Source: Cellulomonas chengniuliangii
GTDB lineage: Bacteria > Actinomycetota > Actinomycetes > Actinomycetales > Cellulomonadaceae
Direction of reading: 5' to 3'
Length of the DNA stretch: 64,000 nucleotides
Assembly: GCF_024508335.1 (NCBI RefSeq)
Contig: NZ_CP101988.1
Location: forward strand, 3,224,001-3,288,000
Part shown: in pieces, positions 1 to 7,079 of the stretch
Layout of the letters: every line of letters begins with the position of its first letter
Position numbering within the stretch: position 1 is the first letter of the stretch
Notes under the pieces: model-generated
Database searches by the model: none
What the model saw: only the letters and a program-made list of their open reading frames with translations
What the model was told of the DNA's origin: nothing
Position numbers and translations under genes: made by a program

Positions 1-347
1 AGCCACGCCCGCATCAGGGGCGTCGCGCGGAACGCCTGTGGGAACACCCGCCCGCTCGACCCGACGAACGTCGGCTCCCCCAGGCCCGCACACCAGTCGC
101 GCAGATCGTCCGGGCTGAACACGTCGAGCATCGGCGCGATCCGCTCGGCGGACCGGCCGTACCGGGCCAGCATCCGGTCGCGATCCTCGGAGTGTGTGAT
201 GTTCAGCCCGCCGTGCCCGGCCAGCAGGAACCGGCGGCCGACGGACGGCATCCGGTCGTAGACCGTGACCTCGACACCCGCCCGGGCCAGTGTCTCGGCG
301 GCGATCAGCCCCGCCGGGCCGCCGCCGATGACCGCGGCGGTGCTCAT
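1..347 (-). CDS. HI0933-like FAD/NAD(P) flavoprotein, 3' end outside the window
   Basis: Read leftward from an ATG at 347, the protein opens with a Rossmann FAD-binding signature (AAVIGGGPAGLIAAETLAR), then RRFLLAGHGGLNITH, the glycine- and asparagine-rich segment typical of HI0933/BaiN-type flavoproteins (TIGR03862-like branch). About 115 residues are present and the rest lies beyond base 1. The family binds FAD and is predicted to be an oxidoreductase, but its substrate is usually unknown. The gene is divergent from the McrA-head-domain gene at 511. The family call rests on N-terminal motifs only. Confidence 0.82.
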   Translation of the reverse strand, partial: MSTAAVIGGGPAGLIAAETLARAGVEVTVYDRMPSVGRRFLLAGHGGLNITHSEDRDRMLARYGRSAERIAPMLDVFSPDDLRDWCAGLGEPTFVGSSGRVFPQAFRATPLMRAW

Positions 348-496
348 CGGGGGGATCGACCCAGTGCGACGGTGGGCGTCAGGATCGGCATCGGGCGAAC
401 GTAACCCACGCGCGACGACGCGCACCAACGCCGCGTCGTCGCGCCAGCCTTCGCAGGGCTCGGCCAGGGGCCGAACGGGCGTCCAGGACCGAGTCG

Positions 497-502
497 TAGG
501 CT
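497..502 (+). promoter_or_regulatory. -10 element of a leaderless transcript
   Basis: TAGGCT lies 8 nt before the GTG at 511. A TANNNT hexamer at this distance is the usual mark of a leaderless actinobacterial mRNA. No clear -35 element is visible. Confidence 0.45.
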
Positions 503-510
503 TCTCGATC

Positions 511-963
511 GTGGCAACGTTCTCTTCCGTGGCAAAACAGCACATCTTGCAGGCGATCGCCGAGTACGACGACCGCGGCTCCGACAGCTTCCACCACGTC
601 TTCGGCCTCGGGCTGTCGACGGACTACACACTCCTCCACGAGGGCCGCTCCTACGACGCGAAGGCGATCCTCGGGGTCGCGCACCGCTTCGCGACGGGTC
701 GGCTGGCGAGCGTGGCCGAGGTTGACGGCGGACTGCCGAACTCCGTGGAGATCCTGCGCAAGCGCGGCTTCGAGGTGACCGAGCCCGCGTCGGCTTCGCG
801 GGCCGCAGCACGCCCCGCACGTGCGGCCCGGGCGCCGCGGGCTCCCCGCGCCGCCACCACGACGGCGACCCGGCCTGCCCCGGTCCGCGAGGCCCCGGTC
901 GCGATCTGCCCGACATGCTCGATGACCCTCCCGGCGACCGGCGTCTGCGACACCTGCTCCTAG
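511..963 (+). CDS. Stand-alone McrA-type N-terminal head domain fused to a zinc-ribbon tail
   Basis: A 150-residue protein from the GTG at 511 (a second GTG at 529 is possible). Residues about 8-90 resemble the N-terminal head domain of ScoMcrA-like restriction endonucleases: HILQAIAEYD, then GLGLSTDYTLLHEGRSYDAK, an AILGVAHRFATG segment and a C-terminal LRKRGFEV strand. An Ala/Pro/Arg-rich linker follows, then CPTC...CDTC, a short four-cysteine knuckle at the end of the chain. No HNH nuclease motif is present, so it is unlikely to cut DNA. It may bind DNA or modified bases. Family assignment is from remembered motif pattern; function is unknown. Confidence 0.65.
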   Translation: MATFSSVAKQHILQAIAEYDDRGSDSFHHVFGLGLSTDYTLLHEGRSYDAKAILGVAHRFATGRLASVAEVDGGLPNSVEILRKRGFEVTEPASASRAAARPARAARAPRAPRAATTTATRPAPVREAPVAICPTCSMTLPATGVCDTCS

Positions 964-979
964 GCCGCCAGAAGGCGGC
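964..979. terminator. Small hairpin between convergent genes
   Basis: GCCGCC-AGAA-GGCGGC directly follows the stop codon of the head-domain gene. The stem is 6 bp with no T tract. It may act as a weak terminator. The remaining bases to 1202 show nothing recognisable. Confidence 0.4.
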
Positions 980-1202
980 AGGTGCTGGCGGGTCGACAGG
1001 TCCCCGTCGGAGGCCGTGCTGTCGGTGCGGCGGGTGTGGTTCAGCCGCAGGACGGTCGACGACATCGGGCGCAGGTCATCACCTGGCCGCCGGAAAGAAC
1101 GACCCGGCGCATTTCCGTAGGAGCACGCGTAGCGCCATCACACCGTCGCCCGCACCTCTGCCGGCAAGCGTGCGGACGGAATTCTCGGATCGCGACCGCT
1201 TG

Positions 1203-2105
1203 TTACGAAACGTCGCGGCCGATCAGCTCCGTCAAGACGCCGGCGAGCTCGACCGGCGCGTCCTCCTGGATGTTGTGGCCGGCGTCCACGACGACCGCGC
1301 GCGCGCCGGGCGAACGTCGCGTCAGCTCGGCCGCGGCCTCGGCCGTCAGCAGCCCCCGGCCCGCGCGCACAAGGTCGACCGGGATCCCGAGGCCCTCGAT
1401 CGTCGTCCAGAGCGTGTCGGCGTCGAGCCGGAGCACCGCCCGGCCGCCGAGCGTCGCGAGGTGGTGCTTCCACACGACCGTGCCGTCGGGTCGCACGCGC
1501 GTGTTGAGGTGCACACCCCGCTCGAGCCGGTCCCGCCCGCCGCCGAGACCGAACGCCAGCGCCCGGGCGACGATCTCGTCACGCGAGGCGAACTCGGCGG
1601 GCCCGGCGAGGAACGCCTCGACCTCGCGCGCGGCGCCCGGCGGCAGCGGCAGGATGTCCACGAGCACGAGGTGGGCGACCAGTCCCGGGTCGTACGCGGC
1701 GACGACGGCGCCAATCAGGCCGCCGAGGGACTGCCCGACGAGCGTCGCACCCCGCTCGACGAGGCCGTGCGAGACCCATCGGTCGAGTGCGCGCGCGACG
1801 ACCGGTCCGAGCGTCTCCGGGCCGTAGTCGCCGTCGTCGCGCCACGCCGAGTCACCGTGCCCCGGCAGGTCGAGCGCGAGGGCCGCGAACCCCCCGGCCA
1901 GCACTGTCGCGTCCCAGGTGTGCGCGTTGAGCGCGGCGCCGTGCAGCAGGACGACACGTGCGGGTGAGGGGCCCCATGCGAGCGCGCTCACGCGCCCGTC
2001 ACCCGCGTCGACCTCGACCCGCCGGACCTCCGGGAGCGGGTCGGTGCGACCGACGTCGCGCGCGTCGTCGGGCAGGAACGAGAACTCGTCGCGTTCGTCG
2101 GTCAT
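1203..2105 (-). CDS. Alpha/beta hydrolase
   Basis: A 300-residue alpha/beta-fold hydrolase. It shows the oxyanion-hole strand VVLLHGAALNAHTWD, the nucleophile elbow GQSLGG (Ser near residue 145) and a C-terminal DAGHNIQED that supplies the catalytic histidine. The cap region between is acidic and unremarkable. There is no signal peptide, so it is cytoplasmic. The substrate cannot be told from sequence; esterase or C-C hydrolase are both possible. It stands alone, transcribed away from the phosphatase gene at 2444. Confidence 0.85.
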   Translation of the reverse strand: MTDERDEFSFLPDDARDVGRTDPLPEVRRVEVDAGDGRVSALAWGPSPARVVLLHGAALNAHTWDATVLAGGFAALALDLPGHGDSAWRDDGDYGPETLGPVVARALDRWVSHGLVERGATLVGQSLGGLIGAVVAAYDPGLVAHLVLVDILPLPPGAAREVEAFLAGPAEFASRDEIVARALAFGLGGGRDRLERGVHLNTRVRPDGTVVWKHHLATLGGRAVLRLDADTLWTTIEGLGIPVDLVRAGRGLLTAEAAAELTRRSPGARAVVVDAGHNIQEDAPVELAGVLTELIGRDVS

Positions 2106-2443
2106 GATTCGTCCATTCGGTCGTCCGCTCTTGCCGCGCTGGGGTGACCCACTCTCGCGGCCCCCGGCGGGGCGTTGTCACGCGAATCGTCGCAGCACCT
2201 TCGAAAGCGTTCACATTCCGGTTCGCGCTCTCACATCGTCTCGCGGCGCGGGCTCGATCAATGCCCGGGGAACTGCTGTCACTAATGTCGCACGAATGCT
2301 GGGGACATGCCCCGGAACGGCGCACGCCGGGGCGAGGCTGAGGTGAAGGCGATGGGCGCAGTGACCGACCGGGGCGGAGCCGTGCTCGACGCCCTGGGCG
2401 CCGCCTCCCGGCCGCGCACGCAGCGCCCACGCGAGATCTCGCC
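2106..2443. other. Intergenic region between divergent hydrolase and phosphatase genes
   Basis: No coding sequence is convincing here. A GCCCCGG/CCGGGGC hairpin occurs at 2309-2333, and a near-palindrome GAAAGCGTTC of LacI-operator style around 2208-2217. Both are weak. Confidence 0.35.
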
Positions 2444-3172
2444 GTGCCGGGCTTCGCCAACCTGCGGGACGTCGGTGGGTACCGCATCGGCGCGACCGCG
2501 ACGGCACGCTGGCGGAGCCTGCTGCGCGCGGACATGCCGCACGAGCCGGTGGATCTGCGAGCGCTCGCCGACGTGCCCGTGGGCACGGTGATCGACCTCC
2601 GCGAGGACGACGAGGCGCTCGAGACCGCATCCGTCTTCGTCGAGCGCGGGTTCCACGTCGTGCGTCGGCCCGTGTTCGGTGGGACGGCCGAGTCGTTCGT
2701 GAGCCGACGTGTGCGGCTGACGGAGCTCTACACCCACGTGGTCACGGCGTGCGCGCCGGGCCTCACGGACGCCGTCCGGGCGATCGCCGACGCCGAGGCG
2801 TCCTCGGCCGTGCTCGTGCACTGCACGGCGGGCAAGGACCGCACCGGCCTGACGGTCGCGCTGGCCCTGCGCGCGGTCGGCGTCGACCGCCGCGACGTCG
2901 TGAGCGACTACGTCGCGACCGAGGCACGCCTGCGCGGTCCCTGGCGCGACCGCAGGCTCGCCGAGCTGGAGGAGCACCACGGCGCGGACCTGTCTGGTTC
3001 GAGCCAGCTCCTGTTCGGGAGCCCGGGTCACGCATTCGACCACGCGCTCGACCTCGATCGACATCGGCGGTCGCATCCACACCGCCGTCAACGTTCACCA
3101 CTTCACCGGCGGCCCGTGCGCGGAGCTTGTCGTCCTGGGCGCGGCAGCCGCCGTGACCGCCGACCGCATTGA
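2444..3172 (+). CDS. Tyrosine phosphatase (Y_phosphatase3 type) with a foreign, disrupted C-terminus
   Basis: Starts at a GTG with the FANLRDVGGYR motif that opens this family. The catalytic P-loop HCTAGKDRTG (about residues 126-135) carries the nucleophilic Cys and the Arg of the CX5R signature. The family acts on phosphotyrosine or phosphoinositides. After about residue 200 the frame turns into an Arg/His-rich tail reading out of frame over a cytidine deaminase remnant, so the native C-terminus (roughly 40-60 residues) is missing. The protein may be folded but is probably impaired. No good ribosome-binding site precedes the start. Confidence 0.75.
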   Translation: MPGFANLRDVGGYRIGATATARWRSLLRADMPHEPVDLRALADVPVGTVIDLREDDEALETASVFVERGFHVVRRPVFGGTAESFVSRRVRLTELYTHVVTACAPGLTDAVRAIADAEASSAVLVHCTAGKDRTGLTVALALRAVGVDRRDVVSDYVATEARLRGPWRDRRLAELEEHHGADLSGSSQLLFGSPGHAFDHALDLDRHRRSHPHRRQRSPLHRRPVRGACRPGRGSRRDRRPH

Positions 3173-3245
3173 GACCATCGTCGCCGTGGGCAGCGCTGAC
3201 CTTGGCATCTTGGCGCCCTGCGGTAACTCCGCGATGGTCGAGTAG
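3057..3245 (+). pseudogene. Cytidine deaminase remnant
   Basis: In the frame beginning at 3057 the DNA reads IDIGGRIHTAVNVHHFTGG, then PCAELVVLGAAAAVTADRI, TIVAVG and LAPCG before a TAG at 3243. PCAE (zinc-binding Cys and catalytic Glu region) and the second PCG are core elements of cytidine deaminases. Both the N-terminal third and everything after PCG (the PCGxCRQ motif and C-terminus) are gone. It directly abuts and overlaps the tail of the phosphatase gene in another frame, so a deletion joined two unrelated genes near 3050. Confidence 0.75.
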
Positions 3246-3301
3246 CGACGGAGCGCGGTACGCGGCTCCGAGGGCCGCGGCCCTGCCGCGGTGGACTTCG
3301 C

Positions 3302-3517
3302 TCAGGCGCCGCACGACGCGGTGACGTCGGCGCCGGTGAACGCCTCGCGACCTGCGGCCCGCGTCTGCGTGGGCGTCGGGACGGGAGCGGCGGGAGCGGT
3401 CGTGGCTGCGACCCCGGGCGCCCGCGTGCTGGATATCGGCTCCGGCACGCCGCCGGCGTCCGGTGGCGAGGCCTCGTCGGCCGGGACGACGGGCAGGGCG
3501 TACGCCATGGGCGTCAT
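3302..3517 (-). pseudogene. Possible remnant or small hypothetical protein
   Basis: A 71-residue minus-strand frame from the ATG at 3517 (MTPMAYALPVVPADE..., ending TGADVTASCGA). It has a Pro/Ala/Thr-rich middle like a linker and a more ordered end. I recognise no family. It sits between the deaminase remnant and a frameshifted lipoprotein, so a decayed fragment is more likely than a working gene. The surrounding 3246-3550 holds nothing else I can support. Confidence 0.25.
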
Positions 3518-3550
3518 GAGCCGGATGACGGGAAGTTCCCCCCACACCGC

Positions 3551-3578
3551 GCCGGGGCGGACAGGCACCCGCCCCGGC
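3551..3578 (-). terminator. Strong hairpin after the lipoprotein remnant
   Basis: GCCGGGGCGG - 8-nt loop - CCGCCCCGGC forms a perfect 10-bp stem just past the stop codon (3585) of the minus-strand lipoprotein reading frame. There is no strong T tract. It is placed as a terminator for that gene. Confidence 0.6.
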
Positions 3579-3584
3579 GTGACC

Positions 3585-3930
3585 TCAGTACTGCTCTGCC
3601 GCTTCCCTGCACGCCCTTGTCGACTCCCAGCGCTCGTCGACGCAGAGCTTCGCGAGTTGCTCCTGCGGGTCAGAGACCCGCTCAACGGGAAGGTCAGGCT
3701 GAAGTGTCGCATTCTGCAGATGCCACGCTTCGAGCGAACAGTCATCGAGGGTGACCGTGACCAGGGCGCCAAGATCCGGAGCGGTCGCGTCTGCCAGGTT
3801 CGCGAACGCCGCCTCGCATTCTCCTGTCGTGGGCGATCTCACCAGTCTCGACCAGCGGCGGCGTGATGACGCAACCCGACAGCGCGAGCGCTGAGACGAC
3901 GATCGACATCAAAGTCACGCGTGAGGGCAT
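3585..3930 (-). pseudogene. Frameshifted lipoprotein
   Basis: From the ATG at 3930 the product begins MPSRVTLMSIVVSALALSGC, a classic lipoprotein signal with lipobox LSGC, then VITPPLVETGE. That frame degenerates near 3840, while the overlapping frame continues sensibly as SPTTGECEAAFANLADAT... with two conserved-looking cysteines and ends REAAEQY at 3585. A single frameshift near 3835-3845 would rejoin them into a secreted lipoprotein of about 110 residues. A sequencing error could explain it, but neighbouring remnants suggest real decay. Family unknown. Confidence 0.5.
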
Positions 3931-4058
3931 CCGAGCAGGCCAGTCCCACGTGCTGCGCCTCTGGTGTCGCTGCTCGGCGTAGGCGCACATCAGCAGGCCA
4001 GCGGGCGCGCACGCTGTGGCAGGCACCACCCGGGACCTACGGCCCCCTCCATTCGGCA

Positions 4059-4106
4059 GCACTAGATCTAGCGTCTAGCGGTCACCTGACCCACCACATC
4101 TTGTCG
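4059..4106 (+). promoter_or_regulatory. Two NrdR-box-like sites upstream of nrdDG
   Basis: GCACTAGATCTAGCGT (4059-4074) matches 12 of 16 positions of the NrdR box ACACWATATATWGTGT. CCACCACATCTTGTCG (4091-4106) matches about 10. Their start-to-start spacing is 32 bp, three helical turns, the geometry expected for cooperative NrdR binding. The TAGCGT at the end of box 1 could serve as the -10 hexamer, so repressor binding would block polymerase. The rest of the 3931-4235 gap shows no gene. Confidence 0.65.
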
Positions 4107-4235
4107 TTCAGCCCGCGGTGCGCTCCGGATTCCCGCAGCCTCGCCATCGGCCGTCAGCGCACCGCCAGGAGCATGCTCCCGGCCTGGTCGCGCGCGACGC
4201 CGCCCGCCGGGTGAGCGGCCGAGGAAGGCACGCGC

Positions 4236-6437
4236 ATGCTGCAGACCGACTCCCCCGCGGCGGCCGCCACACCGGCGCCGACTGGCACGCGAGGGCTGAT
4301 GGTCGCCAAGCGCGACGGTCGGCGGCTCCCGTTCGACGACGAGCGGATCTTCGCGGCGCTGGCCAAGGCCTTCGCCGAGGTGCACGGCGAGCCGACGCCC
4401 ATGACGCACCGCACGCTGCGTGACCTGGTCGCGCGGATCAACCGCGAGCTGGCGTCCCGGTTCACCGTGGACGTGAAGATCTACGAGATCCAGAACGTGG
4501 TGGAGCACGTGCTGCTGGACAGCCACGAGTACGCCGTCGCCGAGGCGTACATCAGCTACCGCATCCAGCGGGACTTCGCGCGCAGCAAGGCGACCGACAT
4601 CAACCACTCGATCGTCCGGCTGATCGACAAGGACCAGTCGATCGTCAACGAGAACGCCAACAAGGACAGCGACGTGTTCAACACGCAGCGCGACCTGACG
4701 GCGGGCGCGGTGGGCAAGGCGATCGGGTTGAAGATGCTGCCCCCGCACGTGGCGAACGCCCACCAGAAGGGCGACATCCACTACCACGACCTCGATTACC
4801 ACCCCTACGCGCCGATGACGAACTGCTGCCTCATCGACTTCCAGACGATGCTCAGCAAGGGGTTCCGGATCGGCAACGCCGATGTCGAGCCGCCCCGCTC
4901 GATCCAGACGGCCACCGCGCAGATCTCGCAGATCATCGCGAACGTCTCCTCGAGCCAGTACGGCGGCTGCTCGGCCAACCGCATCGACGAGCTGTTGGCC
5001 CCGTACGCGGAGCGGAACTTCGCCAAGCACCTGGCCGACGCCGAGCGGTGGGTCGCGGACGAGGCGCTGCACCACCAGTACGCCGAGGAGCGCACGCGCA
5101 AGGACATCTACGACGCGATGCAGAGCCTCGAGTACGAGATCAACACCCTGTTCACGTCGAACGGGCAGACGCCGTTCACGTCGCTCGGCTTCGGGCTGGG
5201 CTCGAGCTGGTTCGAGCGCGAGATCCAGAAGGCCATCCTGCAGATCCGCATCGACGGGCTGGGCAGTGAGAAGCGCACCGCGATCTTCCCCAAGCTGATC
5301 TTCACGCTCAAGCGCGGCCTCAACCTCGACGAGGGCGACCCGAACTACGACATCAAGCAGCTCGCCCTCGAGTGCTCGACCAAGCGCATGTACCCCGACA
5401 TCCTCAACTACGACCGGATCGTCGAGCTGACCGGCAGCTTCAAGGTGCCGATGGGCTGCCGCTCGTTCCTGCAGGGCTGGCAGGACGCCGACGGCAACGA
5501 CGTCTCCGAGGGCCGGATGAACCTCGGGGTCGTCACCCTCAACCTCCCGCGCATCGCCCTCGAGGCACAGGGCAGCGTCGAGCGGTTCTGGGCGATCCTC
5601 GACGAGCGCCTGGCCATCGCGCGGGACGCGCTGGTGTTCCGGATCGAGCGCTGCAAGGAGGCCTCGCCCGCCAACGCGCCGATCCTCTACGTGTACGGGG
5701 CGTTCGGCGAGCGGCTCGCGGCCGGGGACAACGTGGACGCGCTGTTCAAGGACGGCCGCGCCACGGTGTCCCTGGGGTTCATCGGCCTGTACGAGGTCGC
5801 GGCGGCGTTCTTCGGCGGCGCCTGGGAGGGCGACCCCGAGGCGAAGGCGTTCACCCTCGACATCCTGCGCACGCTGCACGACAGCACGAGCGCGTGGAGC
5901 CGGGAGAACGGCTACCAGTTCAGCGTGTACTCGACCCCCAGCGAGAGCCTGACCGACCGGTTCTGCCGGCTCGACAAGGCCAAGTTCGGGTCCGTCGCGG
6001 ACATCACCGACAAGGACTACTACACGAACAGCTTCCACTACGACGTGCGCAAGAACCCCACGCCGTTCGAGAAGCTGGACTTCGAGATGGACTACCCGGC
6101 CTACGCGTCGGGCGGGTTCATCCACTACTGCGAGTACCCGGTGCTGCAGCAGAACCCGCGAGCCCTCGAGGCCGTGTGGGACTACGCCTACGACCGGGTC
6201 GGCTACCTGGGCACGAACACCCCGATCGACCGCTGCTACGCCTGCGGCTACTCGGGCGACTTCGACGCGACCGCGCGCGGGTTCGAGTGCCCCGAGTGCG
6301 GCAACGCCGACCCGCTGACCTGTGACGTGGTCAAGCGCACCTGCGGCTACCTGGGCAACCCGCAGGCCCGGCCCATGGTGCACGGCCGGCACACCGAGAT
6401 CGCGTCCCGGGTCAAGCACATGCCCGACCAGGGCTAG
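4236..6437 (+). CDS. nrdD: Anaerobic (class III) ribonucleoside-triphosphate reductase
   Basis: A 733-residue enzyme making dNTPs from NTPs without oxygen by glycyl-radical chemistry. The N-terminal ATP-cone (about 20-115, starting VAKRDGRRLPFDDERI) gives allosteric control. The C-terminus holds the zinc ribbon CYACGYSG...CPEC and the glycyl-radical loop RTCGYLGN, with the radical glycine at about residue 704. Length fits the family (about 700-740). The start at 4236 has GAGGAAGG 7 nt upstream. nrdG follows 7 nt downstream of its stop. Expression is probably under NrdR and oxygen control. Class III enzymes suit a facultative anaerobe such as Cellulomonas. Confidence 0.95.
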   Translation: MLQTDSPAAAATPAPTGTRGLMVAKRDGRRLPFDDERIFAALAKAFAEVHGEPTPMTHRTLRDLVARINRELASRFTVDVKIYEIQNVVEHVLLDSHEYAVAEAYISYRIQRDFARSKATDINHSIVRLIDKDQSIVNENANKDSDVFNTQRDLTAGAVGKAIGLKMLPPHVANAHQKGDIHYHDLDYHPYAPMTNCCLIDFQTMLSKGFRIGNADVEPPRSIQTATAQISQIIANVSSSQYGGCSANRIDELLAPYAERNFAKHLADAERWVADEALHHQYAEERTRKDIYDAMQSLEYEINTLFTSNGQTPFTSLGFGLGSSWFEREIQKAILQIRIDGLGSEKRTAIFPKLIFTLKRGLNLDEGDPNYDIKQLALECSTKRMYPDILNYDRIVELTGSFKVPMGCRSFLQGWQDADGNDVSEGRMNLGVVTLNLPRIALEAQGSVERFWAILDERLAIARDALVFRIERCKEASPANAPILYVYGAFGERLAAGDNVDALFKDGRATVSLGFIGLYEVAAAFFGGAWEGDPEAKAFTLDILRTLHDSTSAWSRENGYQFSVYSTPSESLTDRFCRLDKAKFGSVADITDKDYYTNSFHYDVRKNPTPFEKLDFEMDYPAYASGGFIHYCEYPVLQQNPRALEAVWDYAYDRVGYLGTNTPIDRCYACGYSGDFDATARGFECPECGNADPLTCDVVKRTCGYLGNPQARPMVHGRHTEIASRVKHMPDQG

Positions 6438-6444
6438 GCCTGAG

Positions 6445-7047
6445 GTGCGCGCCCCGCTCCCCCGCGAGTGGTTGTCCGAGAAGCTCAGCCAGGGCCATGT
6501 CGGCGACTACAAGCCGTTCCAGTTCGTCGACGGCGAAGGCGTGCGCTGCAGCCTGTACGTGAGCGGCTGCCTGTTCGCGTGCGAGGGCTGCTTCAACGAG
6601 GCCACGTGGAGCTTCCGCTACGGCCGCCCGTACACCGACGAGCTCGAGGACCGGATCCTCGCGGACCTGGGCCACGAGTCGGTGCAGGGCCTGACGCTGC
6701 TGGGCGGCGAGCCGTTCCTCAACACGGCCGTCTGCCTGCGGCTCGTCGGGAGGCTGCGCCAGGCCTTCGGCCACTCCAAGGACGTGTGGGCGTGGTCGGG
6801 CTACACGTTCGAGGAGCTGCTGGCCGACAGCGACGACAAGGTGGCGCTGCTCCGCGAGGTCGATGTGCTGGTGGACGGCCCGTTCCGCAGCGAGCTGCGC
6901 GACCCGGGGCTGCAGTTCCGGGGCAGCGCGAATCAGCGCATCGTGGACGTGCCGGCGTCGCTCGCGGCCGGCGAGGTGCGGCTGTGGGGACGGCGGGCCG
7001 ACGCGGCGGGCTCCTTCGAGCAGGTCGAGCGGCGGGCGCTGATCTAG
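6445..7047 (+). CDS. nrdG: Anaerobic ribonucleotide reductase-activating protein (radical SAM)
   Basis: A 200-residue radical-SAM activase that installs the glycyl radical on NrdD. The cluster-binding motif reads CLFACEGC (CX3CX2C) at about residues 35-42. LTLLGGEPFLN is the glycine-rich SAM-binding strand, and VWAWSGYTFEEL is family-typical. I chose the GTG at 6445, 7 nt after the nrdD stop, because the protein then opens with the usual REWLSEKLSQGHV-like leader. The frame upstream is only nrdD shadow. It is co-transcribed with nrdD. Confidence 0.93.
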   Translation: MRAPLPREWLSEKLSQGHVGDYKPFQFVDGEGVRCSLYVSGCLFACEGCFNEATWSFRYGRPYTDELEDRILADLGHESVQGLTLLGGEPFLNTAVCLRLVGRLRQAFGHSKDVWAWSGYTFEELLADSDDKVALLREVDVLVDGPFRSELRDPGLQFRGSANQRIVDVPASLAAGEVRLWGRRADAAGSFEQVERRALI

Positions 7048-7079
7048 GACCGGCGCCGGGGTGTCAGGGCGGACCGGCA

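Noticed and set aside
2900-4060. Insertion sequence or integrase cause for the 3-kb scar
   Set aside because: No transposase, terminal inverted repeats or target duplications were found around the joint near 3050.
4068-6419. A 783-codon frame antisense to nrdD
   Set aside because: It is a shadow of nrdD with repetitive composition and no motifs.
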